Assembly (NCBI RefSeq): GCF_023100905.1
Contig: NZ_CP064686.1
Coordinates: 4,898,001 to 4,962,000 of the forward strand
Source: Bradyrhizobium sp. 4
Lineage (GTDB): Bacteria; Pseudomonadota; Alphaproteobacteria; Rhizobiales; Xanthobacteraceae
Direction of reading: 5' to 3'
DNA length: 64,000 nt
Every line of letters begins with the position of its first letter. Positions within the stretch are counted from its first letter, which is position 1. Below, piece by piece: positions 17,122-25,642 of the stretch. The notes below the pieces were generated by a model, which saw nothing but the letters and a program-made list of their open reading frames with translations, did not search any database and had not been told where the DNA came from. The position numbers and the translations under genes are program-made.

Positions 17122-17136
17122 TTAATGCGGGGTTAA
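17122..17136. promoter_or_regulatory. perfect CtrA consensus site
   Basis: TTAA (17122-17125), seven bases, TTAA (17133-17136), the full TTAA-N7-TTAA consensus of the alphaproteobacterial cell-cycle regulator CtrA. It lies between hisI (stop at 17175) and the transglycosylase start at 17043 and suits a promoter reading toward the latter. Confidence 0.65.
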
Positions 17137-17174
17137 TTCGGATCGCCAGCTCCGCCCTGCGCGTGACGGCAGGA

Positions 17175-17597
17175 CTACTTCTTGTACACCGCGTCCGGAT
17201 CGAACAGCCTGTCCGCATCGACGAAGACGAGCATAGCGCCGCCGTCTTGGGCCTCGACCTTGCGGTAGAAGCAGGACCGGCGGCCAGTGTGACACGCCGC
17301 GCCGATCTGCTCGACGCGGAGCCAGATTGCATCCTGATCGCAATCGGTGCGGATCTCGACCACGCGCTGGGTCTGACCCGAGGTCTCACCTTTTCGCCAC
17401 AAGGCCTTGCGCGAGCGGCTGAAGTACCAGGCCTCGCCGGTCGCAATGGTCTTGCGCAGCGCCTCGTCGTTCATGTGCGCGACCATCAGCACGTCGCCGG
17501 TGGCGACGTCGGTCGCGACGACGGTCACGAGCCCGGCCGCGTCGAACCTGGGAAGGAAGGCGAGACCTTCCTCGGTTTCATGGGAGTGAGCGGACAC
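17175..17597 (-). CDS. hisI: phosphoribosyl-AMP cyclohydrolase
   Basis: A 140-residue cytoplasmic enzyme of histidine biosynthesis that opens the purine ring of phosphoribosyl-AMP. The family signature is complete: TDCDQDAIWLRV supplies the magnesium aspartates, and GAACHTGRRSCFYR the zinc cysteines. The length is that of single-domain HisI, with no fused HisE. It follows folE by 26 bp on the same strand, so they are probably co-transcribed, a pairing I recall from other alphaproteobacteria. Confidence 0.97.
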   Translation of the reverse strand: MSAHSHETEEGLAFLPRFDAAGLVTVVATDVATGDVLMVAHMNDEALRKTIATGEAWYFSRSRKALWRKGETSGQTQRVVEIRTDCDQDAIWLRVEQIGAACHTGRRSCFYRKVEAQDGGAMLVFVDADRLFDPDAVYKK

Positions 17598-17623
17598 AAT
17601 GCCCTCGCCGGTCTATCGCGAGG

Positions 17624-18316
17624 TCAGCGCTGCAGGCCTCGCACCAGGGACAGAAAACGAGCCTGCTCCGCCGGATTGTCGCGGAACATGCCGGTGAAGC
17701 GGCTGGTGAAGGTGGAGGCGCCATGCTTGGCGACGCCGCGCACCGACATGCAGGTATGCTCGGCCTCGATCAGCACGGCAACGCCGCGCGGCTTGAGGAT
17801 CTCGTCGATCGCCGCCGCGATCTGCGCGGTCATGTGCTCCTGGGTCTGGAGCCGGCGGGCGAAGATGTCGGTGAGGCGCGCAAGCTTCGACAGGCCGACC
17901 ACGCGTTCCACCGGCGTATAGGCGATGTGCGCCTTGCCGTAGAACGGCATCATGTGATGCTCGCATTGCGAGGTGAACTCGATGTCGCGCACAAGGACGA
18001 AATCATCATAGCCGGCGGTCTCGCCGAAGGTGCGATCGAGTACCTCGGCCGGGCACTGGTGGTAGCCCTGATAGAGTTCGTCGAAAGCCTCGACCACGCG
18101 GCGCGGCGTGTCGAGCAAGCCCTCGCGGTTGGTGTTCTCGCCGATATAGGCGAGCAGCGTCTTCACCGCCTGCTCGGCCTCGGCGCGCGCAGGGCGCGGC
18201 TGGTCGGCGCGGACGGCGGCGGCGAGGAATTCGGAAGGATCAAGCTCCGCCGGACGGCCATCGGGCTGCCGGTCGGAGGGCTTGTTGGGGCGGATGGATT
18301 TGATGCTAGCGTCCAT
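17624..18316 (-). CDS. folE: GTP cyclohydrolase I
   Basis: A 230-residue enzyme converting GTP to dihydroneopterin triphosphate, the first step of folate synthesis. FTSQCEHHMMPFYGKAHIAY carries a zinc cysteine and histidines, the later CMSVRGV the second zinc cysteine, and VVGLSKLARL and QTQEHMTAQIA are standard. The N-terminal 45 residues (basic, proline-rich) are an extension common in alphaproteobacteria. It is cytoplasmic, a homodecamer in characterised relatives. It is first in the folE-hisI pair. Confidence 0.97.
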   Translation of the reverse strand: MDASIKSIRPNKPSDRQPDGRPAELDPSEFLAAAVRADQPRPARAEAEQAVKTLLAYIGENTNREGLLDTPRRVVEAFDELYQGYHQCPAEVLDRTFGETAGYDDFVLVRDIEFTSQCEHHMMPFYGKAHIAYTPVERVVGLSKLARLTDIFARRLQTQEHMTAQIAAAIDEILKPRGVAVLIEAEHTCMSVRGVAKHGASTFTSRFTGMFRDNPAEQARFLSLVRGLQR

Positions 18317-18545
18317 GTCTACTCCGTTCGACGGCCTTGCGGCCGGAGTGTCACCGGCAGACGGGGCGGCGAGCCGCCGGACGCCTGAGAGAACAGTTTC
18401 GGCGAAAAGGTCTTCAAATTAACGCCGGCAGCACGGTTCTGGATCACACCACTGCTGCAGCGCTGGACTGTTTTTCCGCCAGTTCCGACCCTATATAGGG
18501 CCGTGGACGGCGCACGCCAAGGCCGATCCTGCTGGACTCCATCAC

Positions 18546-19001
18546 ATGCTGAACGACATTTATAACAAGCGGATCATCGAACTGGCCGGGAATATTCCGC
18601 GGCTCGGACGGTTGTCGGATCCCGATGCCACCGCCACCGCCCACTCCAAGCTGTGCGGCTCGACCGTCAAGATCGACCTCAAGATGGAGGGCGACAAGGT
18701 CACCGACTTCGCCCACGACGTGAAGGCCTGCGCGCTGGGACAAGCTTCTTCATCCATCATGGCAAGTCAGATCGTCGGATCGACTGCGAGCGAACTCCGT
18801 GAGTTACGCGAAACTGTTCGCAAGATGCTGAAGGAGAACGGCTCGCCTCCTGAAGGCAAATGGGCAGAGATCAAGTTCCTCGAGCCGGTCCGCGACTACA
18901 AGGCGCGCCACGCCTCGACGCTCCTGACCTTCGATGCCGTGGTCGATGCCATCGGCCAGATCGAGGCGAAAGCGAAGCAGCCGGCTGCGGCGCAAGGCTG
19001 A
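18546..19001 (+). CDS. U-type Fe-S scaffold-like protein
   Basis: A 151-residue protein of the IscU/SufU/NifU-N family. KLCGSTVKIDL gives C37 and ACALGQASSSIM gives C62, the first two ligand cysteines. The third position, normally a cysteine in R-x-K-C-x-x-L, reads RHASTLLTF, with alanine at 123. So this is a scaffold-like fold lacking one ligand. It may bind a cluster using another residue (H122 is adjacent), deliver sulfur, or have another role. No suf or isc genes are adjacent. It is divergent from folE. The start is supported by the conserved M-L-N-D-I-Y opening. Confidence 0.9.
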   Translation: MLNDIYNKRIIELAGNIPRLGRLSDPDATATAHSKLCGSTVKIDLKMEGDKVTDFAHDVKACALGQASSSIMASQIVGSTASELRELRETVRKMLKENGSPPEGKWAEIKFLEPVRDYKARHASTLLTFDAVVDAIGQIEAKAKQPAAAQG

Positions 19002-19059
19002 GTCCGGATGCCGATCCGGGCTCGTCGGTGGGCCCGGGAAATGAAACAGAAATTCGAGG

Positions 19060-19983
19060 CTACTTCTGCGCCGCCGCAACCGGCGTGGCGACGCCGCCCG
19101 TCGGCACCAGGGCTTCCGCCGTCTTGGTCGACTTGGCGGGCTGCGCCGGTTCTGCACCGAACCTTGCCTGGGTCTTCGGTGCAAGCTCCGCCATTGCCGG
19201 CGCGGAGATGTCGACATGCGGCAGCACGTCGGCCACGAGATCCGTCGTCACAAGATTGGTGAGCTGGAGCTCGCCTGCATCGAGCTCGTGCAAATCTTCC
19301 CAGGGCGGGACGCTAAGCGCGAGCGACAGCAGATCGCCGGCACCGCCCATGTCGAACGTGTATTTGGCGAGCCGGCCGATGTCGCGCTCCACGATCATCA
19401 GGTCCTGCGCGCTGTAGCTCGCTGCCTTGGCATCGTCGGCGCGATCGCCCATCCAGATCTGGTGGACCCGGACATGGGCCGCTTCCGGCACGTAGCGCTT
19501 CTTGCCGGCCAGCAACAGGAACACGCACATGGATTCGCAATAGGCCTCAGGCGCGACCGCCGGACGGGCCGACTGCCCACTACGGTTCTGAAGGCTGATG
19601 CCGACCGTGGTCAGAAGTCCGAGATTGCGGAAGCGCCGGCCGAGCGTGATCGCGTCGTTGACGGAACCACCGCTGGAATCGAGCACCACGGTGGCGCCGC
19701 CGAGCTGGCGTCCGCGGGAAAAATCTTCGAAGTCCCTCGGCGTATCGGCCGTGATGATGCCGACCGCACTGACCCACCCGCGACAATTCGGCTCGCAGGC
19801 GACCCAATTGAACTTCATCGGCAGCTTGCGCTCTTCGAGGGCAACACCGGCCCGAGCCGACGACCCGAGCGTCGCGACGGCGCCAGCCAACACGACTCCA
19901 CAAGCAGCGGTTCCCACCAGCAACCAGCCGCGAAGTTTGAGCGCCTTCAGAAGTTTCAAACTGGTCCCTTCCCCAAGTCCCAA
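19060..19983 (-). CDS. COG3904-like ClpP-fold periplasmic protein
   Basis: A 307-residue protein. An N-terminal membrane anchor or signal is at 15-45 (LRGWLLVGTAACGVVLAGAVATL). A ClpP/crotonase-like domain follows: VVLDSSGGSVNDAI and a serine in YCESMCVFLLLAGKKR, then a histidine in HVRVHQIWMG. These match the serine and histidine of the COG3904 predicted periplasmic proteins. Whether it is an active protease is unproven. The C-terminus is alanine- and proline-rich. Envelope location is inferred from the leader. Confidence 0.82.
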   Translation of the reverse strand: MGLGEGTSLKLLKALKLRGWLLVGTAACGVVLAGAVATLGSSARAGVALEERKLPMKFNWVACEPNCRGWVSAVGIITADTPRDFEDFSRGRQLGGATVVLDSSGGSVNDAITLGRRFRNLGLLTTVGISLQNRSGQSARPAVAPEAYCESMCVFLLLAGKKRYVPEAAHVRVHQIWMGDRADDAKAASYSAQDLMIVERDIGRLAKYTFDMGGAGDLLSLALSVPPWEDLHELDAGELQLTNLVTTDLVADVLPHVDISAPAMAELAPKTQARFGAEPAQPAKSTKTAEALVPTGGVATPVAAAQK

Positions 19984-20212
19984 GCTTTAGCCCAAGCCTT
20001 ACGGCGAGCCGACTCAGCCAAGCCCCGTTCTGACGTTCCAATGAGTCTCACATGAACGTCACAAAAATGGTATCCGGGGGAATACAGCTCGTCCATAGGC
20101 ACTTGCTGCACTGCTCCCAAAAAGCATGCAAAATATGACGCACAAACAACAGGTTACAGTTCCCTGCGTCGGAACCGCGCAGAACCTCGCCCACGATCTC
20201 AGCAAAGCGCCC

Positions 20213-20551
20213 ATGAAGCAATCAACTTGCGAGCACTGTTTCAATCCCGTCGTGGGCGCGCGCCGGCTTCCACGCAGATTCGGCCGCGCGCTGATCTGGC
20301 TCTACCGCCACACGCTCTCGCCGCTGGTTGGCTACAATTGCCGGCACCTGCCGACCTGCTCGGTCTATGGCGACGAGGCGATCGAAAGATTCGGGCTGTG
20401 GGCCGGCGGCTGGATGACGCTGGCGCGCCTGCTCCGTTGCAACCCGTTCGGCACCTCGGGAATCGACAACGTGCCCCTCACCACACCGCAAGCTTCGCGC
20501 TGGTATCTGCCTTGGCGCTACGGCCGCTGGCGCGGCGTCAACGCACCCTGA
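20213..20551 (+). CDS. yidD: YidD membrane protein insertion efficiency factor
   Basis: A 112-residue protein from the ATG at 20213 (MKQSTCEHC). An upstream ATG at 20126 would add 29 residues. The YidD signature is clear: an amphipathic basic helix (RALIWLYRHTLSPLVG), then NCRHLPTCSVYGDEAIERFG, then LARLLRCNPFG. YidD works at the inner membrane with the YidC insertase. In many bacteria it sits in the rnpA-yidC region, but in rhizobia it is often detached as here. It is slightly longer than the E. coli protein. Confidence 0.93.
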   Translation: MKQSTCEHCFNPVVGARRLPRRFGRALIWLYRHTLSPLVGYNCRHLPTCSVYGDEAIERFGLWAGGWMTLARLLRCNPFGTSGIDNVPLTTPQASRWYLPWRYGRWRGVNAP

Positions 20552-20642
20552 GCATGATGCGGCGCCTCACCCGTCGCTGCCTTGAGTGGAACCGAAACTC
20601 TTTCCTCGCATTGAGGTGATGCTCCTGCGGGAGGAAACAACA

Positions 20643-20855
20643 ATGCGCTGGAAAATCAGCCCTCATTTTCACTTCAGGTCTGGACGGGATTCGCGAGCTG
20701 GTTCGCGAGGTCACGATCCCAGAACCCTCGACATGCTCGCTATCATCGGCCTGCTTGTGCTTGTCGTCGGCTCGGGCTGGTATCTAGCGACGAGCACTGC
20801 CACGCCGCCCAGTACGACGGCGTTCATCGTGCCGAGCCAGAGCGTGCACTGGTAA
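20643..20855 (+). CDS. 70-residue single-pass membrane protein
   Basis: The ATG at 20643 is preceded by GGGAGGAAAC, a strong ribosome site. A basic region (MRWKISPHFHFRSGRD) leads to one helix at about 30-50 (MLAIIGLLVLVVGSGWYL) and a threonine/serine tail. The cytoplasmic N-terminus is predicted from the charges. The stop abuts the stop of the convergent gene with no gap. Function unknown. Confidence 0.65.
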   Translation: MRWKISPHFHFRSGRDSRAGSRGHDPRTLDMLAIIGLLVLVVGSGWYLATSTATPPSTTAFIVPSQSVHW

Positions 20856-22070
20856 TCAGCGGGACCAGAAAAAGCGTCCGGGCGGCGGCGGGACCAGCTC
20901 GGGCGGACGTGGCCGCTTCGGACGCGGCGGTTTCGGCGGCGGCTCGGCGGACGAGGTGGTCTCCGCGCCCGGCGCCGTCTCGCTTCCCGGCACCTTCACC
21001 GACAGCAGCAAGTTCGACTCGTGCATCCGCCAGCGGTAACCGACGCCGAAGTCGATCGGCTGGGCGCGCGTGAACAATGCGGCGTAGCGCTCCTGATAGC
21101 GGCCGGGAAATTCGCCGATGGGTCCGAGATAGCGACCGAACGGGAAGAACCGCCATTGCCGCGAATTGTAGCTCGAAAGCGGAATGCCGGAATCGTCCTG
21201 GACGATGGTCGCGCTGTTGGCCAGCAACCAATCGCGCGCGACGGTAAAGTTGCCGGAGTGCAGCAGATAGGACGCACTCTTGATCAGGCTGTTGCCGGGG
21301 CCGAGCGTCTCGCAGAACTTCAGGAAGCCTGCCGCGCGTGCACCCGAATTGGAGAGATCGGTCGAGAAATAGTACAGCGTGCGCGCCTCGCCGTCGGGGC
21401 CTGCAAAGGTGATGCGGGCGCCGCGCGTCGCGTTCGGCCCTGGATTGTCGTTGCCGACATGCACGCCGCCCTTGTCGTCGAGTGCGACCATCTCGACATT
21501 GCGGATGGTCTTGCCGGAGCGGACGAGGAAAACATAGAGGATCGGCAAGGTGCCGTTGACCTGGTTGGTGTGCAGGTCGACCTTCATTTGCTTGGTGATG
21601 AAGAAGGAAAAACTCAGGATCGAGCCGAGTGAGCGCTCGACATTGTAGAGCGCGGCGCCGACCGAGCCGCGCGGCAATCGCGTCAGGTCAGCGACCGCAC
21701 CGACCGGCTCCAGCGCGCCAAGCACGTAAGTGCTGGCCTTGGGATAGAAGGCGTTGGCATAGAGGAAGTCGGGACCGCTGAACAAATAAAACATGGTCGG
21801 CCTGGGCGCCGCCAGATTGACGTCGGCCCAGTTGCGGATCTTCGAGAGCTGGCGCTGCTCGAGCTGGGCGAAGGCGCCGTCGAAGAACTTTGCGTGGCGC
21901 TGCCAACCCGGGTCCTTGGTGAGCGGCACCAGCGGCGAATCCGCCGAAGGCTGCATGCCCGCGAGGAAGCGCGCGGTGTCGTCGAAGGTCGCCTCGGCGG
22001 CACGTGCGGACGAGACGGCCGCAGCCAGCAAGGCGATAGCGACGGCCGCAATTCTCATGGGTCGAAACAT
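20856..22070 (-). CDS. secreted hypothetical protein, large beta-rich domain
   Basis: A 404-residue exported protein. The signal peptide covers about 1-25 (MRIAAVAIALLAAAVSSARA). A single mature domain to about 375 has many aromatic strands (PTMFYLFSGPDFLYANAFYP; RQWRFFPFGRYLG). The end is a proline- and lysine-rich low-complexity tail (PPKPPRPKRPRPPELVPPPP). The start codon lies 2 bp after the stop of the permease gene, so the two are one operon. I recognise no family. The ATG at 22058 is an alternative start. Confidence 0.78.
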   Translation of the reverse strand: MFRPMRIAAVAIALLAAAVSSARAAEATFDDTARFLAGMQPSADSPLVPLTKDPGWQRHAKFFDGAFAQLEQRQLSKIRNWADVNLAAPRPTMFYLFSGPDFLYANAFYPKASTYVLGALEPVGAVADLTRLPRGSVGAALYNVERSLGSILSFSFFITKQMKVDLHTNQVNGTLPILYVFLVRSGKTIRNVEMVALDDKGGVHVGNDNPGPNATRGARITFAGPDGEARTLYYFSTDLSNSGARAAGFLKFCETLGPGNSLIKSASYLLHSGNFTVARDWLLANSATIVQDDSGIPLSSYNSRQWRFFPFGRYLGPIGEFPGRYQERYAALFTRAQPIDFGVGYRWRMHESNLLLSVKVPGSETAPGAETTSSAEPPPKPPRPKRPRPPELVPPPPGRFFWSR

Positions 22071-22072
22071 GT

Positions 22073-23440
22073 CTATTCGCAATGTGATGAGGTGCCAGCG
22101 GCGACCGGCCGCCTGCGGAAAACAGCATAAATCAACAGGCCCGAGAGCATGACGAGCATCCCCGACAGCGATTGCACGGGCCGCTCGGTCAACAAATAGT
22201 ACATCATGAAGGCGGTCACGAGCAGGAAAACGAGCGGCGTGAACGGGTATCCCCAGGCACGATAGGGCCGCGGCAAATCGGGATCGGTGATACGCAGCTT
22301 GATGACGCCGGCGACCGTGAAGAACGAGCAGAACAAGAGCGCGAACTGGATGAAGTCGAGCACGGCCTCGAAACTGCGGGTGAACAGCAGCAGATTGGCG
22401 ACGGCGAGCTGAAACAGGATGGCATAGGCCGGCGCGCCGCGGACCGATCTCTGCGAGAACACGCGCAGTGCCGGAATGTCCTCCCCCATCGTCATCATCA
22501 CGCGCGGGCCGATCCACATCATCGCGCTGATCGATGAGATCAGGCCGAAGCAGATCATCGCGCCTACGATCCGGCCCCCGAGATTACCGAAGATCGCGCT
22601 GCCGGCGACGCTGGCGACGTCGAGCTGACCCGCGAGTGCGCCGACCGGGGTCGAATGGAGAAACACCGCATTCAGCGCGACGTACAGCACGAGCACGATC
22701 AGCGTGCCCGCGAGCAGCGCGCGCGGCAGGTCCCGCTGCGGCATGTTCATCTCGCCGATGATGTAGGTCGCGGCATTCCAGCCCGAGAACGAATACATCA
22801 CGAACACGAGCCCGATCGCGAAAGGCGCGCTGACGATGTGCGCGAGATCGCCGGTCTGCGGCGTGAAGGCGATCGGCTGCGGCACGCCGACGATGAAGCC
22901 GGCAACCAGGAAGGCAACGATCAGCACGACCTTCAGGATGGTCGAGATCAATTGGAAGGTCGAGGAGTGCCTGACGCCGGTCAGTTGCACGAGCGAGACC
23001 AGCCACACGACGGCGATGGCAAGCGGGATCGGCGGCACACCGGGGACGACCGATTTGGCGTATTCGCCAAACGCCATCGCGGCGAGCGCGACGGGTGCTG
23101 CAAAACCAACCGTTGCCGACACCCAGCCGGCGAGAAAGCCGAAGGCGGGATGATAGGCACGGCCGAGAAAATTGTATTCGCCGCTCGAGCGCGGAAACAT
23201 CGCGCCGAGCTCGCTGTAGGAGAATACCCCGCACAGCGCGACGATGCCGCCGACGGTCCACAGCAGGAGGATCGAGAAGCCCGAGGGGATGTCCTTGACC
23301 TGGAAGCCGAGGCTGGTGAAGACGCCGACCCCGATCATGTCGGCCACGACGATGGCGGTCGCGACCAGAACGGAGACCCCCGACCCGCTTCCGGTCAGCC
23401 GGCCGGTCCAGGGTGCAGTACCCGCATCTGATGCCGTCAT
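22073..23440 (-). CDS. APC-family amino acid/polyamine permease
   Basis: A 455-residue inner-membrane transporter with about 12 helices. The first helix carries the APC glycine signature (VVADMIGVGVFTSLGF), which binds the substrate backbone, and helix 6 reads YSFSGWNAATYIIGEM, another hallmark. The length is typical. The substrate could be an amino acid or polyamine; the sequence does not decide. The ATG at 23440 is chosen over a TTG at 23452. It is first gene of a two-gene operon with the secreted protein at 20856, an unusual pairing. Confidence 0.92.
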   Translation of the reverse strand: MTASDAGTAPWTGRLTGSGSGVSVLVATAIVVADMIGVGVFTSLGFQVKDIPSGFSILLLWTVGGIVALCGVFSYSELGAMFPRSSGEYNFLGRAYHPAFGFLAGWVSATVGFAAPVALAAMAFGEYAKSVVPGVPPIPLAIAVVWLVSLVQLTGVRHSSTFQLISTILKVVLIVAFLVAGFIVGVPQPIAFTPQTGDLAHIVSAPFAIGLVFVMYSFSGWNAATYIIGEMNMPQRDLPRALLAGTLIVLVLYVALNAVFLHSTPVGALAGQLDVASVAGSAIFGNLGGRIVGAMICFGLISSISAMMWIGPRVMMTMGEDIPALRVFSQRSVRGAPAYAILFQLAVANLLLFTRSFEAVLDFIQFALLFCSFFTVAGVIKLRITDPDLPRPYRAWGYPFTPLVFLLVTAFMMYYLLTERPVQSLSGMLVMLSGLLIYAVFRRRPVAAGTSSHCE

Positions 23441-23769
23441 CGCCGTCCTCAACCTCAGGCGTCACGCCTCGTTGGAAGCATCGTGCAGCTCGGTCCAGTC
23501 AATTCAAGCAGGGTTAACAAGGGTTAAATGAGGCGGGGCCACTTCGGTACTCTAGCACCATTAATCCACGATCCGGGCAATAAAGCTTCGTAAACACCGG
23601 GACATCCCGCTCCCGTCCCCCACAATCAGGACACGATTGCGTGGTCCCCTTGAGCGTTCCGGATGTGGGGAAGTTTCTCCGGACACTTAACGTCGCCTAA
23701 ACGCCCATCGGCTCAATTGCCTTAATGATTGCCGATGGACTTGTGGTCATGACTTGGGGTCATGGGTGA
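23441..23769. other. 329-bp divergent promoter region
   Basis: No gene. It contains TTAA-N6-TTAA at 23514-23527, one base short of CtrA spacing, on the permease side, and TTAA-N7-TAAA near 23695 on the other. No strong hairpin or clear sigma-70 promoter was seen. Confidence 0.4.
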
Positions 23770-25113
23770 ATGGTCGGGGCCGTTCCGAAATCGAAAGCTG
23801 ACATCCGCGCCGACCGGGCCAGGTCCGGCGCGCGCGGTCGTGCGCTCCGGCTTGCCCTGATCTCAGCCTTGGTGCCGTTGTCGCTGACCCTGGTTCAATG
23901 CGGCAAGGCGCCCAATCCGGCGGCGCTCGCGGCGAACTCGCAAGCCAACGTCCAAGGCAACGTCCCCGCCAACGTGCAGGTCGTTGCGAAGACAAACCAG
24001 CAAGTCGCAAGCAGCGACTCGTTCGAGGATCGCTTCCCGGCCCCCCAGTTCAGGGAGCGCTTCCCATCCGCGAGCGAGGGTTTTCTGCAACGGCAGATGT
24101 CGGACTTCTCACCCAAGCGCGCCGTGCAGCAGCAGCCGGAGCAGGCTCCCTACAAGGTCGCTTCGCTCGCGCCGCAGGCCCCCTACCAGCGTCCGCCGCG
24201 CGAGGACCTGACGACGCTCGTCAGCATGAAGTCGTCAGCCTTCCCCTATTTCGGCAACAACCCCGCCTCCGACGCGCCGTTCCTCAACATCTCCAAGGGC
24301 GACCGCCGCGGCCACCGCAGCTATTCCGGGCGCGTATTCTGGCAGGACGAGACTTACAACGATAATCGCGTCCTGATGCACGTGCCCGAACATTTCGACG
24401 TGCGGAAGCCAGGCGTGATCGTGGTGTTCTTCCACGGCAATGGCGCGACACTCGAGCGCGACGTGCGCGACCGCCAGCTGGTGCCGCAGCAGGTCACCGA
24501 TTCCGGCGCCAATGCCATCCTGCTCGCACCGCAGATGGCGGTTGATGCCGCCGATTCCAGCGCAGGAAAATTCTGGCAGGCCGGCGGCCTCAAGCGCTTC
24601 ATTGACGAGTCGGCAAACCATCTCGCCCGCCTCACCGGCGATCCCAACAGCGCCCGCGCCTTCGCCAACATGCCGATCGTGATCGTCGGCTACAGCGGCG
24701 GCTTCCTGCCGACAGCCTGGAGCCTCGAGGTTGGCGGCATCAGCGACCGTGTCCGCGGCGTCGTGTTGCTCGACGCCGTCTATGGCGAGATGGACAAGTT
24801 CGCCTCATGGATCGAGAGCCACCGCTCCGGCTTCTTCGTCAGCTCCTACACCCACTACACCGCGCGGCGCGACCGCGAACTGATGAGCACGCTGCGGCAG
24901 AAGGGCATCACCGTCTCCGAAGACATGGACGGCCCCTTGCGTCCGGGCAGCGTGGTGTTCGTCGAAACCGGGGACGGCATTACCCATCGCGACTATGTGA
25001 CGCGAGCGTGGACGCGGGACCCGCTCAAGGACGTCCTGGTGAAGATGTCGGCGACGCCATCACTCGCGCTCACGCGCGTGGCCTCCACCAATCCATCCGC
25101 ATCGAGCCGGTAG
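23770..25113 (+). CDS. exported alpha/beta-hydrolase-like protein
   Basis: A 447-residue protein. The hydrophobic leader at 28-45 ends LTLVQC, a possible but imperfect lipobox. A disordered asparagine/glutamine/proline-rich region (50-140) comes before the catalytic domain. VVFFHGNGATLER gives the oxyanion loop, VIVGYSGGFLPTAW the nucleophile elbow with serine in G-Y-S-G-G, VVLLDAVYG the acid strand, and a late histidine is in GDGITHRDYV. The fold is therefore an intact hydrolase, probably periplasmic or outer-membrane attached. The substrate is unknown. No operon partner. Confidence 0.8.
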   Translation: MVGAVPKSKADIRADRARSGARGRALRLALISALVPLSLTLVQCGKAPNPAALAANSQANVQGNVPANVQVVAKTNQQVASSDSFEDRFPAPQFRERFPSASEGFLQRQMSDFSPKRAVQQQPEQAPYKVASLAPQAPYQRPPREDLTTLVSMKSSAFPYFGNNPASDAPFLNISKGDRRGHRSYSGRVFWQDETYNDNRVLMHVPEHFDVRKPGVIVVFFHGNGATLERDVRDRQLVPQQVTDSGANAILLAPQMAVDAADSSAGKFWQAGGLKRFIDESANHLARLTGDPNSARAFANMPIVIVGYSGGFLPTAWSLEVGGISDRVRGVVLLDAVYGEMDKFASWIESHRSGFFVSSYTHYTARRDRELMSTLRQKGITVSEDMDGPLRPGSVVFVETGDGITHRDYVTRAWTRDPLKDVLVKMSATPSLALTRVASTNPSASSR

Positions 25114-25280
25114 CGATATTGCGCCCGTCGGCATTTGGCTGCACGGCCCGCAACTCTCTCAAGCCTTGATCAAAATGTGATGTTGATGGCCGACGGTCCC
25201 GGGGCCGACCGGATTGCTTCCACTGGCAACAATCATACTTTGCCGGCCAAGTCGTATTTGGGATTCTGCGGGGACATGCT

Positions 25281-25607
25281 GTGCGTCAGGGACTCTACAA
25301 GGTCGACTTCCACACGGTTCACGGCACGGGTTGCGGCGTCGTCTATGTGACCGAGGGCAAGATGCGCGGCGGCAATTCCGTTTTCGCGTTCATCGGCACC
25401 TGCACGGGCGAAGGCGACAGCATCAGAGTCAAGATCTCGACCGAGCGCCACAATGACGACCCTTGCTTCAAGGCCTTGTTCGGTCTTGACCGGATCACGC
25501 TGACGCTCGCCGGCCGGGAGGATGGCGATAGTGCGGAATTCGAAGGTACCGCACTGCAACTGCCGGGCGTTGCCTTTAGGGCCGTGCTGAGCCGGATCAG
25601 CGACTAA
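25281..25607 (+). CDS. GrlR-like small protein
   Basis: A 108-residue protein from the GTG at 25281, preceded by GCGGGG. The opening (V/M-RQGLYKVDFHTVHGTGCGVV) and the later MRGGNSVFAFIGTCTGEGD resemble GrlR, a small lipocalin-like beta barrel that in attaching-effacing E. coli represses type III secretion through GrlA. Rhizobial relatives are widespread without that partner, and none is seen here, so regulation of secretion should not be assumed. It is cytoplasmic, with no leader. Confidence 0.72.
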   Translation: MRQGLYKVDFHTVHGTGCGVVYVTEGKMRGGNSVFAFIGTCTGEGDSIRVKISTERHNDDPCFKALFGLDRITLTLAGREDGDSAEFEGTALQLPGVAFRAVLSRISD

Positions 25608-25642
25608 CCGTCCGGCTCCTGATCCTTCGGGTTTTAACTGCC

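Noticed and set aside
23514..23527. TTAA-N6-TTAA as a CtrA site
   Set aside because: Spacing is 6, not 7, bases; CtrA is strict about half-site spacing.
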